Source: Methanosarcina sp. UBA289 (GTDB lineage: Archaea; Halobacteriota; Methanosarcinia; Methanosarcinales; Methanosarcinaceae). Taken from it: 64,000 bases of DNA. Each line of letters starts with the position of its first letter. The first letter of the stretch is position 1. Of the stretch, positions 44,677 to 54,412 are shown one piece after another. The notes beneath the pieces were generated by a model. The model worked only from the letters and a program-made list of their open reading frames with translations, did no database searches and was not told where the DNA came from. The stretch lies in NCBI GenBank assembly GCA_002496565.1, contig DAKJ01000004.1, forward strand, positions 133,792 through 197,791, given 5' to 3'. The position numbers were made by a program, and so were the translations under genes.

Positions 44677-44939
44677 TACTTTTTAAATTTCAGTTTTTCA
44701 GTTTCGATATCTTGGCCCAGTTACTAGATTCATAGAGTTGGATTCATGCTGTCTGATGCCAGAAATTGATGATTAGCAGCCTTTAAACTTTTCTGGCTCA
44801 GAATTTACCGTAGTCTCAGGCGGTTGTTTAAAGGGCTCTTCTATATTCATAATTTTTTAATAGAGCCCTCTTTCTTTTACACAAACACCTATTTATCCAA
44901 TCGAGAATTATTTTTACTTGGGGATTTTTGGAGGGAATT

Positions 44940-45143
44940 TTGTTGAGCAAGAGCACGGAGAATTTATATAGGGCAAAGATTGCTTTTCAACTCAGTTTCA
45001 TTGTCTGGGTCATGCTTGTGATTCTCATTTTCTATGCTACGTTTGAGGCAACGACCAAAATGTACGGCACTTTTTTTCTGCTGCTTGTAGTTGTTATATT
45101 CACTCCTTTTCTGCCGGATGGGGCAGGTTATGAGGAAGGGTAA
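44940..45143 (+). CDS. Small membrane protein, about 67 aa
   Basis: Two hydrophobic helices (about 18-38 and 45-60 of SKSTENLYRAKIAF...) with a short acidic tail (DGAGYEEG). GGAGGG at 44930-44935 points to TTG 44940 (or 44943) as the start. No family recognised. It converges with the P-type ATPase gene. Confidence 0.55.
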   Translation: MLSKSTENLYRAKIAFQLSFIVWVMLVILIFYATFEATTKMYGTFFLLLVVVIFTPFLPDGAGYEEG

Positions 45144-45204
45144 GCCGAAGTAAATAGGTGAATCTGGACTTTTCTATCAGTACAACTGTTAGTGACGGTA
45201 ATTT

Positions 45205-47772
45205 TCAAAATTTTACTTTTCTATAAAAAATTCTCTTTATTGCCTCAGCCGTAAATATGTAAAGTCCTATTATGGCTCCAACAATTAATATAACCTTCAA
45301 AGGCAGGGGTTTGAAGCCAAAGAGTGCTGCAAAAGGAGTTAGCGGGAAGCAAAGAGTAAGGACTAAAATGAGCATAGTGGCCACCAGTAGATATTTTCCA
45401 GGTTTGCTTTTGAAGAAAGGTTTTCGACTCCTGATTACCAGGACTATCATTGATGCCGAAATAACAGATTCTATAAACCAGCCGGTTCTGAATTGTTCTA
45501 TCATACCCGGTAGCAGGAGAATCAGAATACCGAATGTCAGGTAGTCGAAAACCGAACTGGTAAAGCCAAATACCATCATAAACTTACGGATGAAATTTAT
45601 ATTCCAGCGATGTGGCTCTTCAATCAGTTCTTTATCAACGGTATCAGTGGCTATTGTCATTTCTGGAAAATCAGTCAATAAATTAGTTAGCAAGATCTGT
45701 GTGGGCAGCAGGGGAAGAAAAGGAAGGAAAAGGGATGCTCCTGCCATGCTGAACATATTCCCAAAGTTGGCACTGGTAGCCATGAAGACATACTTCAGGG
45801 TATTGGCAAAGGTTTTTCGTCCGCCTTTGACACCTTCTACAAGGGCATCCAGGCTCTTTTCCATCAGCACAATATCTGCAGCTTCTTTGGCGACATCTGC
45901 GGCACTATCAACTGAAATTCCTACATCGGCTGCATGAAGAGCCGATGCATCATTTATACCATCTCCCATATACCCAACAACGTTTCCTCTCTTCTTAAGT
46001 GCAAGAATAATATGTTCTTTCTGATTTGGCTCTACTTCAGCAAAGATGTCAATATCATTTACTTTTCTTACAAGGGCCTCACTTGTCATTTGATAAATTT
46101 CGCTTCCGGTTAGAATTCTTGAGGCTTTAAATCCTACTTCCTTACTAATACTGGCAGCCACAAGTTTGTTATCTCCGGTAATAATTTTCAGGGAAATTCC
46201 AAGTTGTTCCATGTTTTCTATCGTTTTTGCAATGTCTGGCTTCAGCGGGTCAAAAAACAAGAGAAATCCGAGAAAGGTCATTCCATCTTCCTGCTCTTTT
46301 TCGATTTTAGTCTGCTTGTCCATGTCCCTGTATGCAACTCCAAGTGTTCGAAACTCTTTTTCGCTGAACTCCTTGTATTGCTGCTCGATTTTGTCCTTGA
46401 CCTCTGAAATTTTCACAGTTTTTCCAGGCTCTATTTCTGCTAAGGTGCAGACCTCAAGAATACTCGAGAGGGCACCTTTAGTGATCATCAGGCTATTCTC
46501 GTTTTTTGAGACAAGAACGCTTAATCGCTTACGCATAAAATCGTAAGGGACCTCGTCCAGCCTTTTATATTCTCCTACATCGAATTTATTATGTGCTAGG
46601 ATCGCCCGGTCGATAGGGTTTTTAAAACCTTTCTGGTGATAGGCATTGAGACTGGCGTAAAGAAGGATTTTTTCACTCTGGCCTCCTTTCACATCCCGGA
46701 TAGAATGAAGTTGAAGTTCTCCTTCGGTCAGAGTGCCAGTCTTGTCGGAACACAGTAAATTCATGCTGCCGAGATTCTCAATAGAGGCCAGCCTCTTGAC
46801 AATGACTTTATTTTGCGCCATCTCTCTTGCGCCGTGAGAAAGGTTAACACTTATAATTGCTGGTAAAAGTTGCGGTGTAAGTCCGACTGCAAGCGCAAGA
46901 GAGAAAAGGAAAGAATCCAGAATCGGGCGCTGAAAATAAACATTGATTGCAAAGATGGAAATAACCATCAGCATAGTAACTTCCAGCAGGAAATGGCCGA
47001 ACTTTGCAATACCTCTTTCAAACTCCGTTTCTGGAGCACTGGTTTTTAACTCTTCCGATATTTTTCCGAACTCAGTTTTTTTCCCTGTAGCTACTGCAAG
47101 TGCTTTTCCACTTCCGCTTTCCACACTGGTTCCCATCCAGAGCGAGTTTGTACGCTGTGCAAGAGGGGTTTCTGCGTTCAGGGTTTTTGTTGATTTTTCC
47201 ACTGGGTAGGTCTCTCCGGTGAGGGTAGCTTCATTGACAAAAAGTCCCTTTGATTCCAGAATCAGGCAATCTGCAGGAACTATATCGCCTGCACCAAAGA
47301 TTATTACGTCTCCAGGTACTATTTGTTCTATAGGAATTTCCTTTCCTTTACCATCCCTTAATACTGTTGCCTTCACCTCGACTGCACTGAGCAATTTTTC
47401 AAAGGCATCTGCAGCTCCTTTCTCCTGCCAGAATCCAAGTAAACTGCTAATCAGGATGATGGTTACAATAATTACAGTATCTGTAGTATCACCAAGAAAG
47501 AAAGATAGTCCTGCTGCAAAAAGTAAAATAAGAATAATCGGACTCTTAAATTGGGAAAGTAAGATTGTAAGGGTATCTGAACTTTTTTTTGGTTTAAGGA
47601 GATTGGCACCATATTTTTTAAGGCGTTCATTACTTTCTGAGCTACTAAGACCTTCAGCTGTTGTTTGAAGCCTCTGTATCATTTCCGGCACAGGAACGCT
47701 CCAAAATTCAGAATTACTCTGTTCTTCCGTCAACAGACTCTCTCCTTCTTGCCTGTCTATCTTTTTTCTCAA
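45205..47772 (-). CDS. mgtA: Magnesium-type P-type ATPase (MgtA family)
   Basis: Type IIIB P-ATPase importing Mg2+. 855 aa with an N-terminal cation-ATPase domain, the TGE actuator motif (185-187), phosphorylated aspartate D343 in CSDKTGTLTEG, KGALSSILEVC in the nucleotide domain, and GDGINDASALHAADVGISV. Ten membrane helices are expected, six of them after residue 680 (about 680-845). The membrane motif VGLTPQLLPAI (297-307) matches MgtA-type pumps. Its ATG overlaps the stop of the upstream 357-aa gene by four bases, so the two are translationally coupled. Confidence 0.93.
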   Translation of the reverse strand: MRKKIDRQEGESLLTEEQSNSEFWSVPVPEMIQRLQTTAEGLSSSESNERLKKYGANLLKPKKSSDTLTILLSQFKSPIILILLFAAGLSFFLGDTTDTVIIVTIILISSLLGFWQEKGAADAFEKLLSAVEVKATVLRDGKGKEIPIEQIVPGDVIIFGAGDIVPADCLILESKGLFVNEATLTGETYPVEKSTKTLNAETPLAQRTNSLWMGTSVESGSGKALAVATGKKTEFGKISEELKTSAPETEFERGIAKFGHFLLEVTMLMVISIFAINVYFQRPILDSFLFSLALAVGLTPQLLPAIISVNLSHGAREMAQNKVIVKRLASIENLGSMNLLCSDKTGTLTEGELQLHSIRDVKGGQSEKILLYASLNAYHQKGFKNPIDRAILAHNKFDVGEYKRLDEVPYDFMRKRLSVLVSKNENSLMITKGALSSILEVCTLAEIEPGKTVKISEVKDKIEQQYKEFSEKEFRTLGVAYRDMDKQTKIEKEQEDGMTFLGFLLFFDPLKPDIAKTIENMEQLGISLKIITGDNKLVAASISKEVGFKASRILTGSEIYQMTSEALVRKVNDIDIFAEVEPNQKEHIILALKKRGNVVGYMGDGINDASALHAADVGISVDSAADVAKEAADIVLMEKSLDALVEGVKGGRKTFANTLKYVFMATSANFGNMFSMAGASLFLPFLPLLPTQILLTNLLTDFPEMTIATDTVDKELIEEPHRWNINFIRKFMMVFGFTSSVFDYLTFGILILLLPGMIEQFRTGWFIESVISASMIVLVIRSRKPFFKSKPGKYLLVATMLILVLTLCFPLTPFAALFGFKPLPLKVILIVGAIIGLYIFTAEAIKRIFYRKVKF

Positions 47773-48842
47773 GCCTCCGTAACCCTCAGGAGTGTAGTAA
47801 GTTCTTCCCCTTCCCTTCCAATGGTTGAAAGTTCTCTCAAAATTTCCGACTTCTCAAGATATTTCTCTGTCCTCATCCCTTCTGGTTCTTCGATCTTGAT
47901 GGTAATTTCCCCTTCAGTATATCCTTTTTCAAGGCATTCCGTTACCAGTTTTCCGTATATTGAAGCAATCAGTTTCAGGCAATCAAAAACCCTGTTTTCT
48001 TCAATGACGTTTTTTCCGTCAAGCATGATACGCCTGAGACTCTTCGATCCCATGAATTCAGTGAAGAACCCCCTTAACTTTATTATGAAAGCATTGACTG
48101 AATCGCTATTTAAGGCGGCATTCAGTTCTTCATCTCGCGTTATTTCATAATCCCTGTGCATAATAAGGAAGGCTTTCTCATCCGAAGAAATTATGAACCT
48201 GTTTTCCGCATCTTTGTCTTCGAGCACAGCTCTAAGGTTGTTTCCCTCATATTCGATATTCGTGATATGAAAATCAGATACATCGAGTCTCTTTACTTTC
48301 TTTTCTCTGGATAAAATTCCACTCTTTGACCATAGCGGCAAAGTTAGGTTTTGCAGGTCTTTTACCTTCAGGGTGTCCTGTGTAAACATGAGTTCAAATT
48401 CATACTGCAGGTTGTCAATAAAACTAATCTCTTTTCCCCTCAGCTTTTTATCCTCTATGAATGCATAATACGTATTTTGAGCTCCATAAATACTGTCTTC
48501 AAAAAAAAGACTAAGGGTTGAGAGTATCCTTGTGTCAAGTTGCTGCAGTTCCATGAGATCCAATTTATTCTCCTTGTCGAGATCTGAAAGTTTTTCGTTT
48601 TTCTTTGTCAGCGCCACGCTTGAGGACGCCTCAAGTGTTCTTTCTTTGACCTCAAGAATTTCAGCTGCATCTACTCCGGCCGCGCGGGTTTCAATACAAT
48701 CTCTTATTTCCTTCTCAAATAGGTCTATTTCTTGAATCTTTTTTTCGAAGATTGCACGCCTTTCTTGATTTTCATTTTTTATCACGATAGCTGATTTTTC
48801 CAGAGGTATGATTTCTTTTGAAATCGCTATGAAATTCTGCAT
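47769..48842 (-). CDS. Unrecognised 357-aa protein coupled to mgtA
   Basis: Mostly soluble. A coiled-coil region (about 20-95, KKIQEIDLFEKEIRD..., KKNEKLSDLDKENKLDLMEL) is followed by mixed alpha/beta sequence (LQYEFELMFTQD, VSDFHITNIEYEGNNLRAVLED). No membrane segment or catalytic motif seen. The stop overlaps the mgtA start (ATGA), so it is made with the pump and may regulate or chaperone it. The family is unknown to me. Confidence 0.8.
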   Translation of the reverse strand: MQNFIAISKEIIPLEKSAIVIKNENQERRAIFEKKIQEIDLFEKEIRDCIETRAAGVDAAEILEVKERTLEASSSVALTKKNEKLSDLDKENKLDLMELQQLDTRILSTLSLFFEDSIYGAQNTYYAFIEDKKLRGKEISFIDNLQYEFELMFTQDTLKVKDLQNLTLPLWSKSGILSREKKVKRLDVSDFHITNIEYEGNNLRAVLEDKDAENRFIISSDEKAFLIMHRDYEITRDEELNAALNSDSVNAFIIKLRGFFTEFMGSKSLRRIMLDGKNVIEENRVFDCLKLIASIYGKLVTECLEKGYTEGEITIKIEEPEGMRTEKYLEKSEILRELSTIGREGEELTTLLRVTEA

Positions 48843-49809
48843 ATCTTGAATAAAGTCTCTCTGAACTGGAAACTCAGTAGAATTCTGGAATGTATATCGA
48901 ATTTTAAACCCCCCATTCCTTCCGCATAAAAAGTGTTTTTATTAAATTATGTTTTTTCAACATTTTAAGTTTATCAGCTTAGGTTTTGAAAATGGTAATG
49001 TGGTTTTCTTTCAAGAGTTTCTTAATCTCAAGATTTTAAATATCTCAAAAATCTTTTTCAAAACAAAACCTTTTACTCTTTAAATCTTCTACTTTTAGGA
49101 TCTAATATCTTTTATTTTTCTACTATGCCTTAAATAGATCTAGATTTCTCAACTCCAATAATCCAAACAACTTTTATCAAAATATACCCCATTCTTTTTT
49201 AGTACAGAATAAATAAACTTATTCTATACTGTCAGAAAGATTTATATCAGTTATAGTGCAATCTTAGCTATATTATCATTCTAAGATAATATACAGAGAT
49301 GTGTACTCTGCATTAAATCAAACGCTTACAGTCGGTGGAAATTTAGCTCACAACAAATCCCCACCTTTTGATAACAGGTACATATCTCACGCTCAGAGCT
49401 GTTTAGTCAGCACTGACACAAAACGGATTATCAACCTCCCTGAGCAGCAAAAACCAGTGAGGTTAATACTTGCCGCATCAGGATTAATGTTACCCCACTT
49501 CTACCAAACACGATTTCGGAGAAGCGTTGGGTTTCTTGTCAACCGAACAGATAATATCAATATCAATCTAATTATATAGAGGGGGTTGGGTTGAAAAATA
49601 GGGGTAAATTATAATCTACAGTTGTCAAACAGTGTTAATTTATTTTCCAACTGGGGCTCATAACCTTCTGATATATTCATACTGTTTGTCAGAATTATTT
49701 TGATAGCTGGGATCTGCTATATCTTCCAACTATATAATATTATTAACAAAGATTTATTCGATATCTAAACTGGAAGAATATTGGATATTTGCGGAATCTA
49801 GGTGTAAAT
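48843..49809. other. Intergenic region with one inverted repeat
   Basis: No convincing gene. TATATTATC (49269-49277) and GATAATATA (49285-49293) form a 9-bp inverted repeat. The sequence around 49320-49560 is less AT-rich and may be an old gene or insertion-sequence remnant, but I could not identify it in any frame. Confidence 0.4.
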
Positions 49810-52677
49810 ATGAAACAAAGATTGATACTATTTAGTGCACTGCTAATTATGTCCCTTTTACTAGGGGTAGCAAGTGCAGCTGAAGAAGATACAGACATTA
49901 ATGTCACATACAGTAAAACCAATGTTATACCGGGAGATGTTGTAACCATCACCGCTGATTTCAATACATCTGTTGATCACGCCAACATATCGATTACTAA
50001 CGATATGAGTTCATCTAATGAGTCGATGGATTCACTGGATACTGATGATAATTCCTTTATTTTTAACTATACTGTTCCAGTGGAGATAATAAGTGACCCT
50101 ATGGATGTAGACATATCTGCATTTGATGTAAACAACACTCTGCTGCTGAATGGCGAACCTGCAAAAGACATTGAAGCACTTGCGTTTAATGTTAGTGGTG
50201 ACTATTTAAGCATTGATATCGCACTCAACAGAACTGGTACTTTTAGGCCAGGAGACATTGTAAATATCATAGCCAATTTCAGTAGGCCTGTAGATCATGC
50301 CAATATATCAATTGGCACTGGCTTACCCGGAGTTAGTAATGTAAAATTAGTAGGCGCTGATTCAGTGACTGATGTTCCGATGGATAAAGTAGATGGTGAC
50401 ACCTTTGCTTATAACTATCCGATTCCAGCGGATGCAAATGGTCCGTTGGATATAGGCGTATCTGGCTTTGACGATTTGGGTAATCTGCTAGGCGATGGAT
50501 CTTTCCCTGGTGAAATTGGAGTTGGTGATCCATACATAACGGTAATTAGCCCTAACTCCGAGTTTGCCAACGAAAAATGTGTCAAATTCAATTTCACTGC
50601 ATACGATTCTGGATACGGTCAAACTGGAGGTGAAGTTACTTACACATTCTATCTCGATGGTATCGCAAAGAATAACGGGGTTATAACCTCTGGCTCATAT
50701 AAAAAACTTGAGTTTGAGCTGGCTGACGGTTCTCACACATGGGAAGTTAAAACCAGGGATAATTACGGAAGCGTACACACGACCGGCTCTCGTGTTTTGT
50801 ACGTGGACACTAAATGTCCCAGTGTAAAACTTGTTTCCCCTCTAGATTGCTCCAAAGAGGTAATAAATGACGCAACTGAGTTCAACTTCACCTGTGAGGA
50901 TGCTTTAGCTGCTCAATATACTAACCTTGGCCTGACATATACACTGTACATAGATGGACAAGTTGCTAAGCGTTACGGAGGTTACGGAAATAATATTACT
51001 GGAACTGCAAGTTCCGGGGTGCCTGTGACCGAGGAAGTTCAACTTACTGATGGTGCTCACAACTGGTCGGTTTCAGTTCAGGATGGAGCCGGAAACAGCG
51101 CTAATAGTGAAGTCAGGAAATTCTATGTAGACCTTAACGGGCTTACAGTGAACATCGATACTCCTGATGGAGGATACGTTTCTGCTAACCCGACGTTCAA
51201 CTTCACTGTTACAGGAAATACAGGAGATAACGGAGGATCATGGCCACCTTTCGAGATCGGGAATGAATCAGGGATACCAGGAGCAGGACTACCTTTTACC
51301 TATAAACTTCTCGTTGACGGTAAAGAAATAGCGGCAAGTTGCAACTGCGACTGCGACTGTAAAGGAGGATATAGCGGTCACGAAGGAGAAAATGGCTGCG
51401 TGAAATGTACTGAAGGAAAGTGCGACGGGAGTTGCTTCGTCGTCGGTAAAGACATCTATTCCATAAAAGCTTCGGTACCAGATGGAATTAACAAAAACTG
51501 GACAGTAGCTGTCACCGACAGTACAACCGGCAAAACCTACCAGCCTTCTGTGAAGTATTTCTCCGTTGACAGTGTTGCCCCGGCTTGTGTAGCAAACCTG
51601 AAAGTTGAAGATACGCCGGGTGAAACTAACTGGACTGACCTGAACAATTCTCCTGGATTATACGTTAGCTGGAATGCAAGCACCGATAAAGATCTTGATT
51701 CTAAGCCTTACGGCGTCTTCATTAGCACCTCTAAGCCAAGCTGTATTGAGGATATGGAACAAGTAACCTCTACGTCCGATACGAGTTTGACCATTAAGGA
51801 CTACGTCGGAAAGCCCCTTATTTATGGCAAGGACTACTGGGTAGCTGTAATTGCTCGCGATAACGCTTCCAACTACGACAAATCCTTTTCCATGTGCGGT
51901 CCGGTTCGGACATACGAAGACATGAATATCACGCTTGATGATGGATGGAACCTGAAATCCGTGCCGAAGAGACTCGCTGCTTCATACGACTGTTCGGAAT
52001 CGGTCTTTGGTGAAGACAGCACAGTTCTCTACTGGGATGGCTCATGTTGGCAATTCCCTGAAACTATCGAGCCATGCAAGGGTTACTGGGTTTATACCAA
52101 TGAGTCTTGCACGTACAACGTCAAACTTAAGGGAATGTCTTCTGACAGCGGTAAACCTGATGTGCCCGCTTCTCTAACTCTCTGTCCCGGATGGCACATG
52201 ATAGGACACACCTCTGCATATGCTGCACCTTGGAACATGACTCTGGCTTCTCTCAGTGATAGTGGCAAGGTCTTCAATGGTCTTATCAATATAAACAGTT
52301 ACAAGTTCTCCAACCTCATAACCTATGGCGGTAATGAAGGTTGGGGTGGCATAATTCCTGAGATGACAGATAGCATGAGCACTGGAGAGCTCCAGTACAT
52401 GTATGGTACTGATTCTTTGCCAGTTGGAGCACTTCAGTCTGACAGCTATATGGTTCCTGGACAGGGCTACTGGATCTTCATCAAGAATGAAGGCACCTAT
52501 GCATCCATCGAAAACGTGTACAACATGGATATACTCAAGAATGGTAGCGGTGGAACGGACAACGGCGGTTTTCCGGATAACTTTGATCCAAATGATCCGT
52601 CTACTTGGCCGGAAGGCTTTGATCTGAATGATCCGTCTACTTGGCCGGAGGGTTTTGATCCGTCTGCACAGGGCTAA
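49810..52677 (+). CDS. Large secreted surface protein with Ig-like repeats, 955 aa
   Basis: A signal peptide (MKQRLILFSALLIMSLLLGV...ASA) was used to choose ATG 49810 over 49789. Two related domains (about 25-110 and 120-215) share the phrase PGDxVxIxAxFxxxVDHANISI. Several Ig/fibronectin-like domains follow, then a cysteine-dense insert (CNCDCDCKGG..., CVKCTEGKCDGSC) inside one domain. A C-terminal repeat pair (NLKSVP..., GYWVYT and GYWIFI) recurs in methanosarcinal surface proteins. The end has a 12-residue repeat (FDPNDPSTWPEG, FDLNDPSTWPEG, FDPSAQG). No C-terminal membrane anchor, so it is released or held by other proteins. Confidence 0.85.
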   Translation: MKQRLILFSALLIMSLLLGVASAAEEDTDINVTYSKTNVIPGDVVTITADFNTSVDHANISITNDMSSSNESMDSLDTDDNSFIFNYTVPVEIISDPMDVDISAFDVNNTLLLNGEPAKDIEALAFNVSGDYLSIDIALNRTGTFRPGDIVNIIANFSRPVDHANISIGTGLPGVSNVKLVGADSVTDVPMDKVDGDTFAYNYPIPADANGPLDIGVSGFDDLGNLLGDGSFPGEIGVGDPYITVISPNSEFANEKCVKFNFTAYDSGYGQTGGEVTYTFYLDGIAKNNGVITSGSYKKLEFELADGSHTWEVKTRDNYGSVHTTGSRVLYVDTKCPSVKLVSPLDCSKEVINDATEFNFTCEDALAAQYTNLGLTYTLYIDGQVAKRYGGYGNNITGTASSGVPVTEEVQLTDGAHNWSVSVQDGAGNSANSEVRKFYVDLNGLTVNIDTPDGGYVSANPTFNFTVTGNTGDNGGSWPPFEIGNESGIPGAGLPFTYKLLVDGKEIAASCNCDCDCKGGYSGHEGENGCVKCTEGKCDGSCFVVGKDIYSIKASVPDGINKNWTVAVTDSTTGKTYQPSVKYFSVDSVAPACVANLKVEDTPGETNWTDLNNSPGLYVSWNASTDKDLDSKPYGVFISTSKPSCIEDMEQVTSTSDTSLTIKDYVGKPLIYGKDYWVAVIARDNASNYDKSFSMCGPVRTYEDMNITLDDGWNLKSVPKRLAASYDCSESVFGEDSTVLYWDGSCWQFPETIEPCKGYWVYTNESCTYNVKLKGMSSDSGKPDVPASLTLCPGWHMIGHTSAYAAPWNMTLASLSDSGKVFNGLININSYKFSNLITYGGNEGWGGIIPEMTDSMSTGELQYMYGTDSLPVGALQSDSYMVPGQGYWIFIKNEGTYASIENVYNMDILKNGSGGTDNGGFPDNFDPNDPSTWPEGFDLNDPSTWPEGFDPSAQG

Positions 52678-52761
52678 TTCCCAGAACAACTGACTTTTCA
52701 GCCTTTTCAGGCTGAATGGTTCTTTTTCTTTTTGTTGTTCACATATAATTGGAGGTCTACG

Positions 52762-53529
52762 ATGAATAAAATATTGAAAAATGGCCTTTTAGGAATATCC
52801 ATAACACTGCTGTTTTTCCTGGCCTTTTCCCAGGGATGTATGGCAACAGCGGATGTTCCTCCATCCCCCCCGATGCTTCCGATGACAGTAACAGGGATTG
52901 TTCTTATTGACGGCACGCCTGCTCCTGATGGGACTATTGTTGCAGCTTATCTTAACGGAACAGAGTTTCTCGCAAATACTTCCTCTGGAAATTACTATCT
53001 TTTGATTTCTGGGGCTGCCGCAGATAAAGGAAAACTGGTTACTTTTAAGGTAGATGGAAAGGATGCCACAAGCAGTGTTGCCTGGGAATCCGGAGTTATA
53101 GTTACTCTCGAGCTACCTGATGGTAAGGCAATCTATTCCGAAACTAATGAAGATAATTCAAATAGCAATTCAAATAGTAATTCAAATAGTAATTCAAAGA
53201 GTAGCACAGTTAGTAGCACAAATAGTAATTCAAATTTAAAAACAAGTTCAAAATCTTTGACAGATAATAAAGAACAGGGAGTTTCCGTAGAGAATTCCAA
53301 AGCCGATACTGTTGAAAGTTCAGTCCTTGAGCCGAATATGACGGCTTTGAAAAATTCAAGGGAGAATTCCGAAGATAAAGAGGCAGTAAAGTCAGAGGTG
53401 GCAGAACCATCCAAAAGTTCTCCTAAACCAGAAAGTGCTCCAGGTTTCCTTATTGCCTATGCGGTTTCAGGCATACTTCTGCTTGCTTTCGGATCCAATT
53501 TCGGGAGGGGATCTAGAAGGAATCCCTGA
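52762..53529 (+). CDS. Exported protein with PGF-type sorting tail, paralogue 1
   Basis: About 255 aa with a signal peptide (ILKNGLLGISITLLFFLAFSQG), one beta-sandwich domain (VTGIVLIDGTPAPDGTIVAAYLNG...GKLVTFKVDG), a Ser/Asn repeat linker, and a C-terminal PGF-hydrophobic-RR tail (APGFLIAYAVSGILLLAF, then RGSRR). Such tails are cleaved by archaeosortase A and the protein is lipid-linked. GGAGG precedes ATG 52762. The domain is paralogous to that in the next gene. Forms the start of a three-gene operon. Confidence 0.85.
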   Translation: MNKILKNGLLGISITLLFFLAFSQGCMATADVPPSPPMLPMTVTGIVLIDGTPAPDGTIVAAYLNGTEFLANTSSGNYYLLISGAAADKGKLVTFKVDGKDATSSVAWESGVIVTLELPDGKAIYSETNEDNSNSNSNSNSNSNSKSSTVSSTNSNSNLKTSSKSLTDNKEQGVSVENSKADTVESSVLEPNMTALKNSRENSEDKEAVKSEVAEPSKSSPKPESAPGFLIAYAVSGILLLAFGSNFGRGSRRNP

Positions 53530-53581
53530 AGGACTTTTTGAAAAAAAGTCTGCATGATTAACGGTAAAATTTCAAGGTGAC

Positions 53582-54412
53582 ATGATGACGATCAAGGACA
53601 AACATTTAAAAGTTTTATCATGCCTGGTTATTCTACTACTGGGCATGTTATTTGTTCCGGCCGCATCTGCCAGCAGTTCTTCTTCAGATATTCCTCCTAT
53701 CCCCAATGTGTTTAAAGGAAATCTGAAAGGAGATGCTGAACACGCGGGTCCCGGACTCGTAATCTCTGCATATATAGATTCAAAGCTTGTTGGCTCGAAC
53801 ACTCTTACAGAAGTTGGAGAGTACGAATTGGCAGTTAACGGTACCGGGCAAGATAACGGAAAAGCGATAACCTTCAAGCTAGGAGGTGTTGCATCTGAGC
53901 CTGTTTCCGTGACCTATAAACACGGAGATGTGCCAGTTAAACTTGACCTGACATTCAATGGAGACTTTATACCCCCTACTATAGAAACCTTATCTGCATT
54001 CCCTACATACATCCTTAATGATGGAAAGGATTTCTCGACTGTCAAGGCAAGGGTTGTAGATGACTCTGGAATCAAATCAGTTACTCTCGACCTTTCCCCC
54101 ATATCTCAGGGCGTGGTTTCATTAAAGTCAGAGGGTGGAGATCTATATACCTATGATATAACCAGTACTGAAGCAGGTGAGTTCAAATTCCAATTCATGG
54201 CTGCGAATCCCTCAGGAAACAGTGTTGTGGATAAAGACAGAATTTCTATCACTATACTGAGAGAAAATCAACTCGCAACAACGTTTGGGGGCTCTGACGG
54301 GATCTTCTCTCCTGAGGAAATTGCGGTTCTTGTAAAGAATAATAACGTATCCAGCGGGGTTAAATATGCAGTTCTGGGCACATACTTTGCTGATGGGTGG
54401 GATCGGATATGA
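53582..54412 (+). CDS. Exported protein, paralogue 2 of the surface operon
   Basis: 276 aa with a signal peptide (about 1-30, VLSCLVILLLGMLFVPAASA), a beta-sandwich domain like that of the previous gene (GPGLVISAYIDSKLVGS..., GKAITFKLGG) and an Ig-like domain (VKARVVDDSGIKSVTLDL). It lacks a membrane or PGF tail and ends FADGWDRI. AAGGTGA precedes the start. The stop overlaps the next gene's ATG (ATGA), so translation is coupled. Two adjacent ATG codons (53582 and 53585) are equally possible. Confidence 0.8.
   Translation: MMTIKDKHLKVLSCLVILLLGMLFVPAASASSSSSDIPPIPNVFKGNLKGDAEHAGPGLVISAYIDSKLVGSNTLTEVGEYELAVNGTGQDNGKAITFKLGGVASEPVSVTYKHGDVPVKLDLTFNGDFIPPTIETLSAFPTYILNDGKDFSTVKARVVDDSGIKSVTLDLSPISQGVVSLKSEGGDLYTYDITSTEAGEFKFQFMAANPSGNSVVDKDRISITILRENQLATTFGGSDGIFSPEEIAVLVKNNNVSSGVKYAVLGTYFADGWDRI

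Noticed and set aside
48843..48960. An M-box-like leader before the mgtA operon
   Set aside because: The leader is short and AT-rich with no stable nested stems visible.
49301..49579. 92-aa frame before the surface-protein cluster
   Set aside because: No ribosome binding site, no recognisable domain and a poor codon pattern; it may overlie an old mobile-element remnant but I could not show one.
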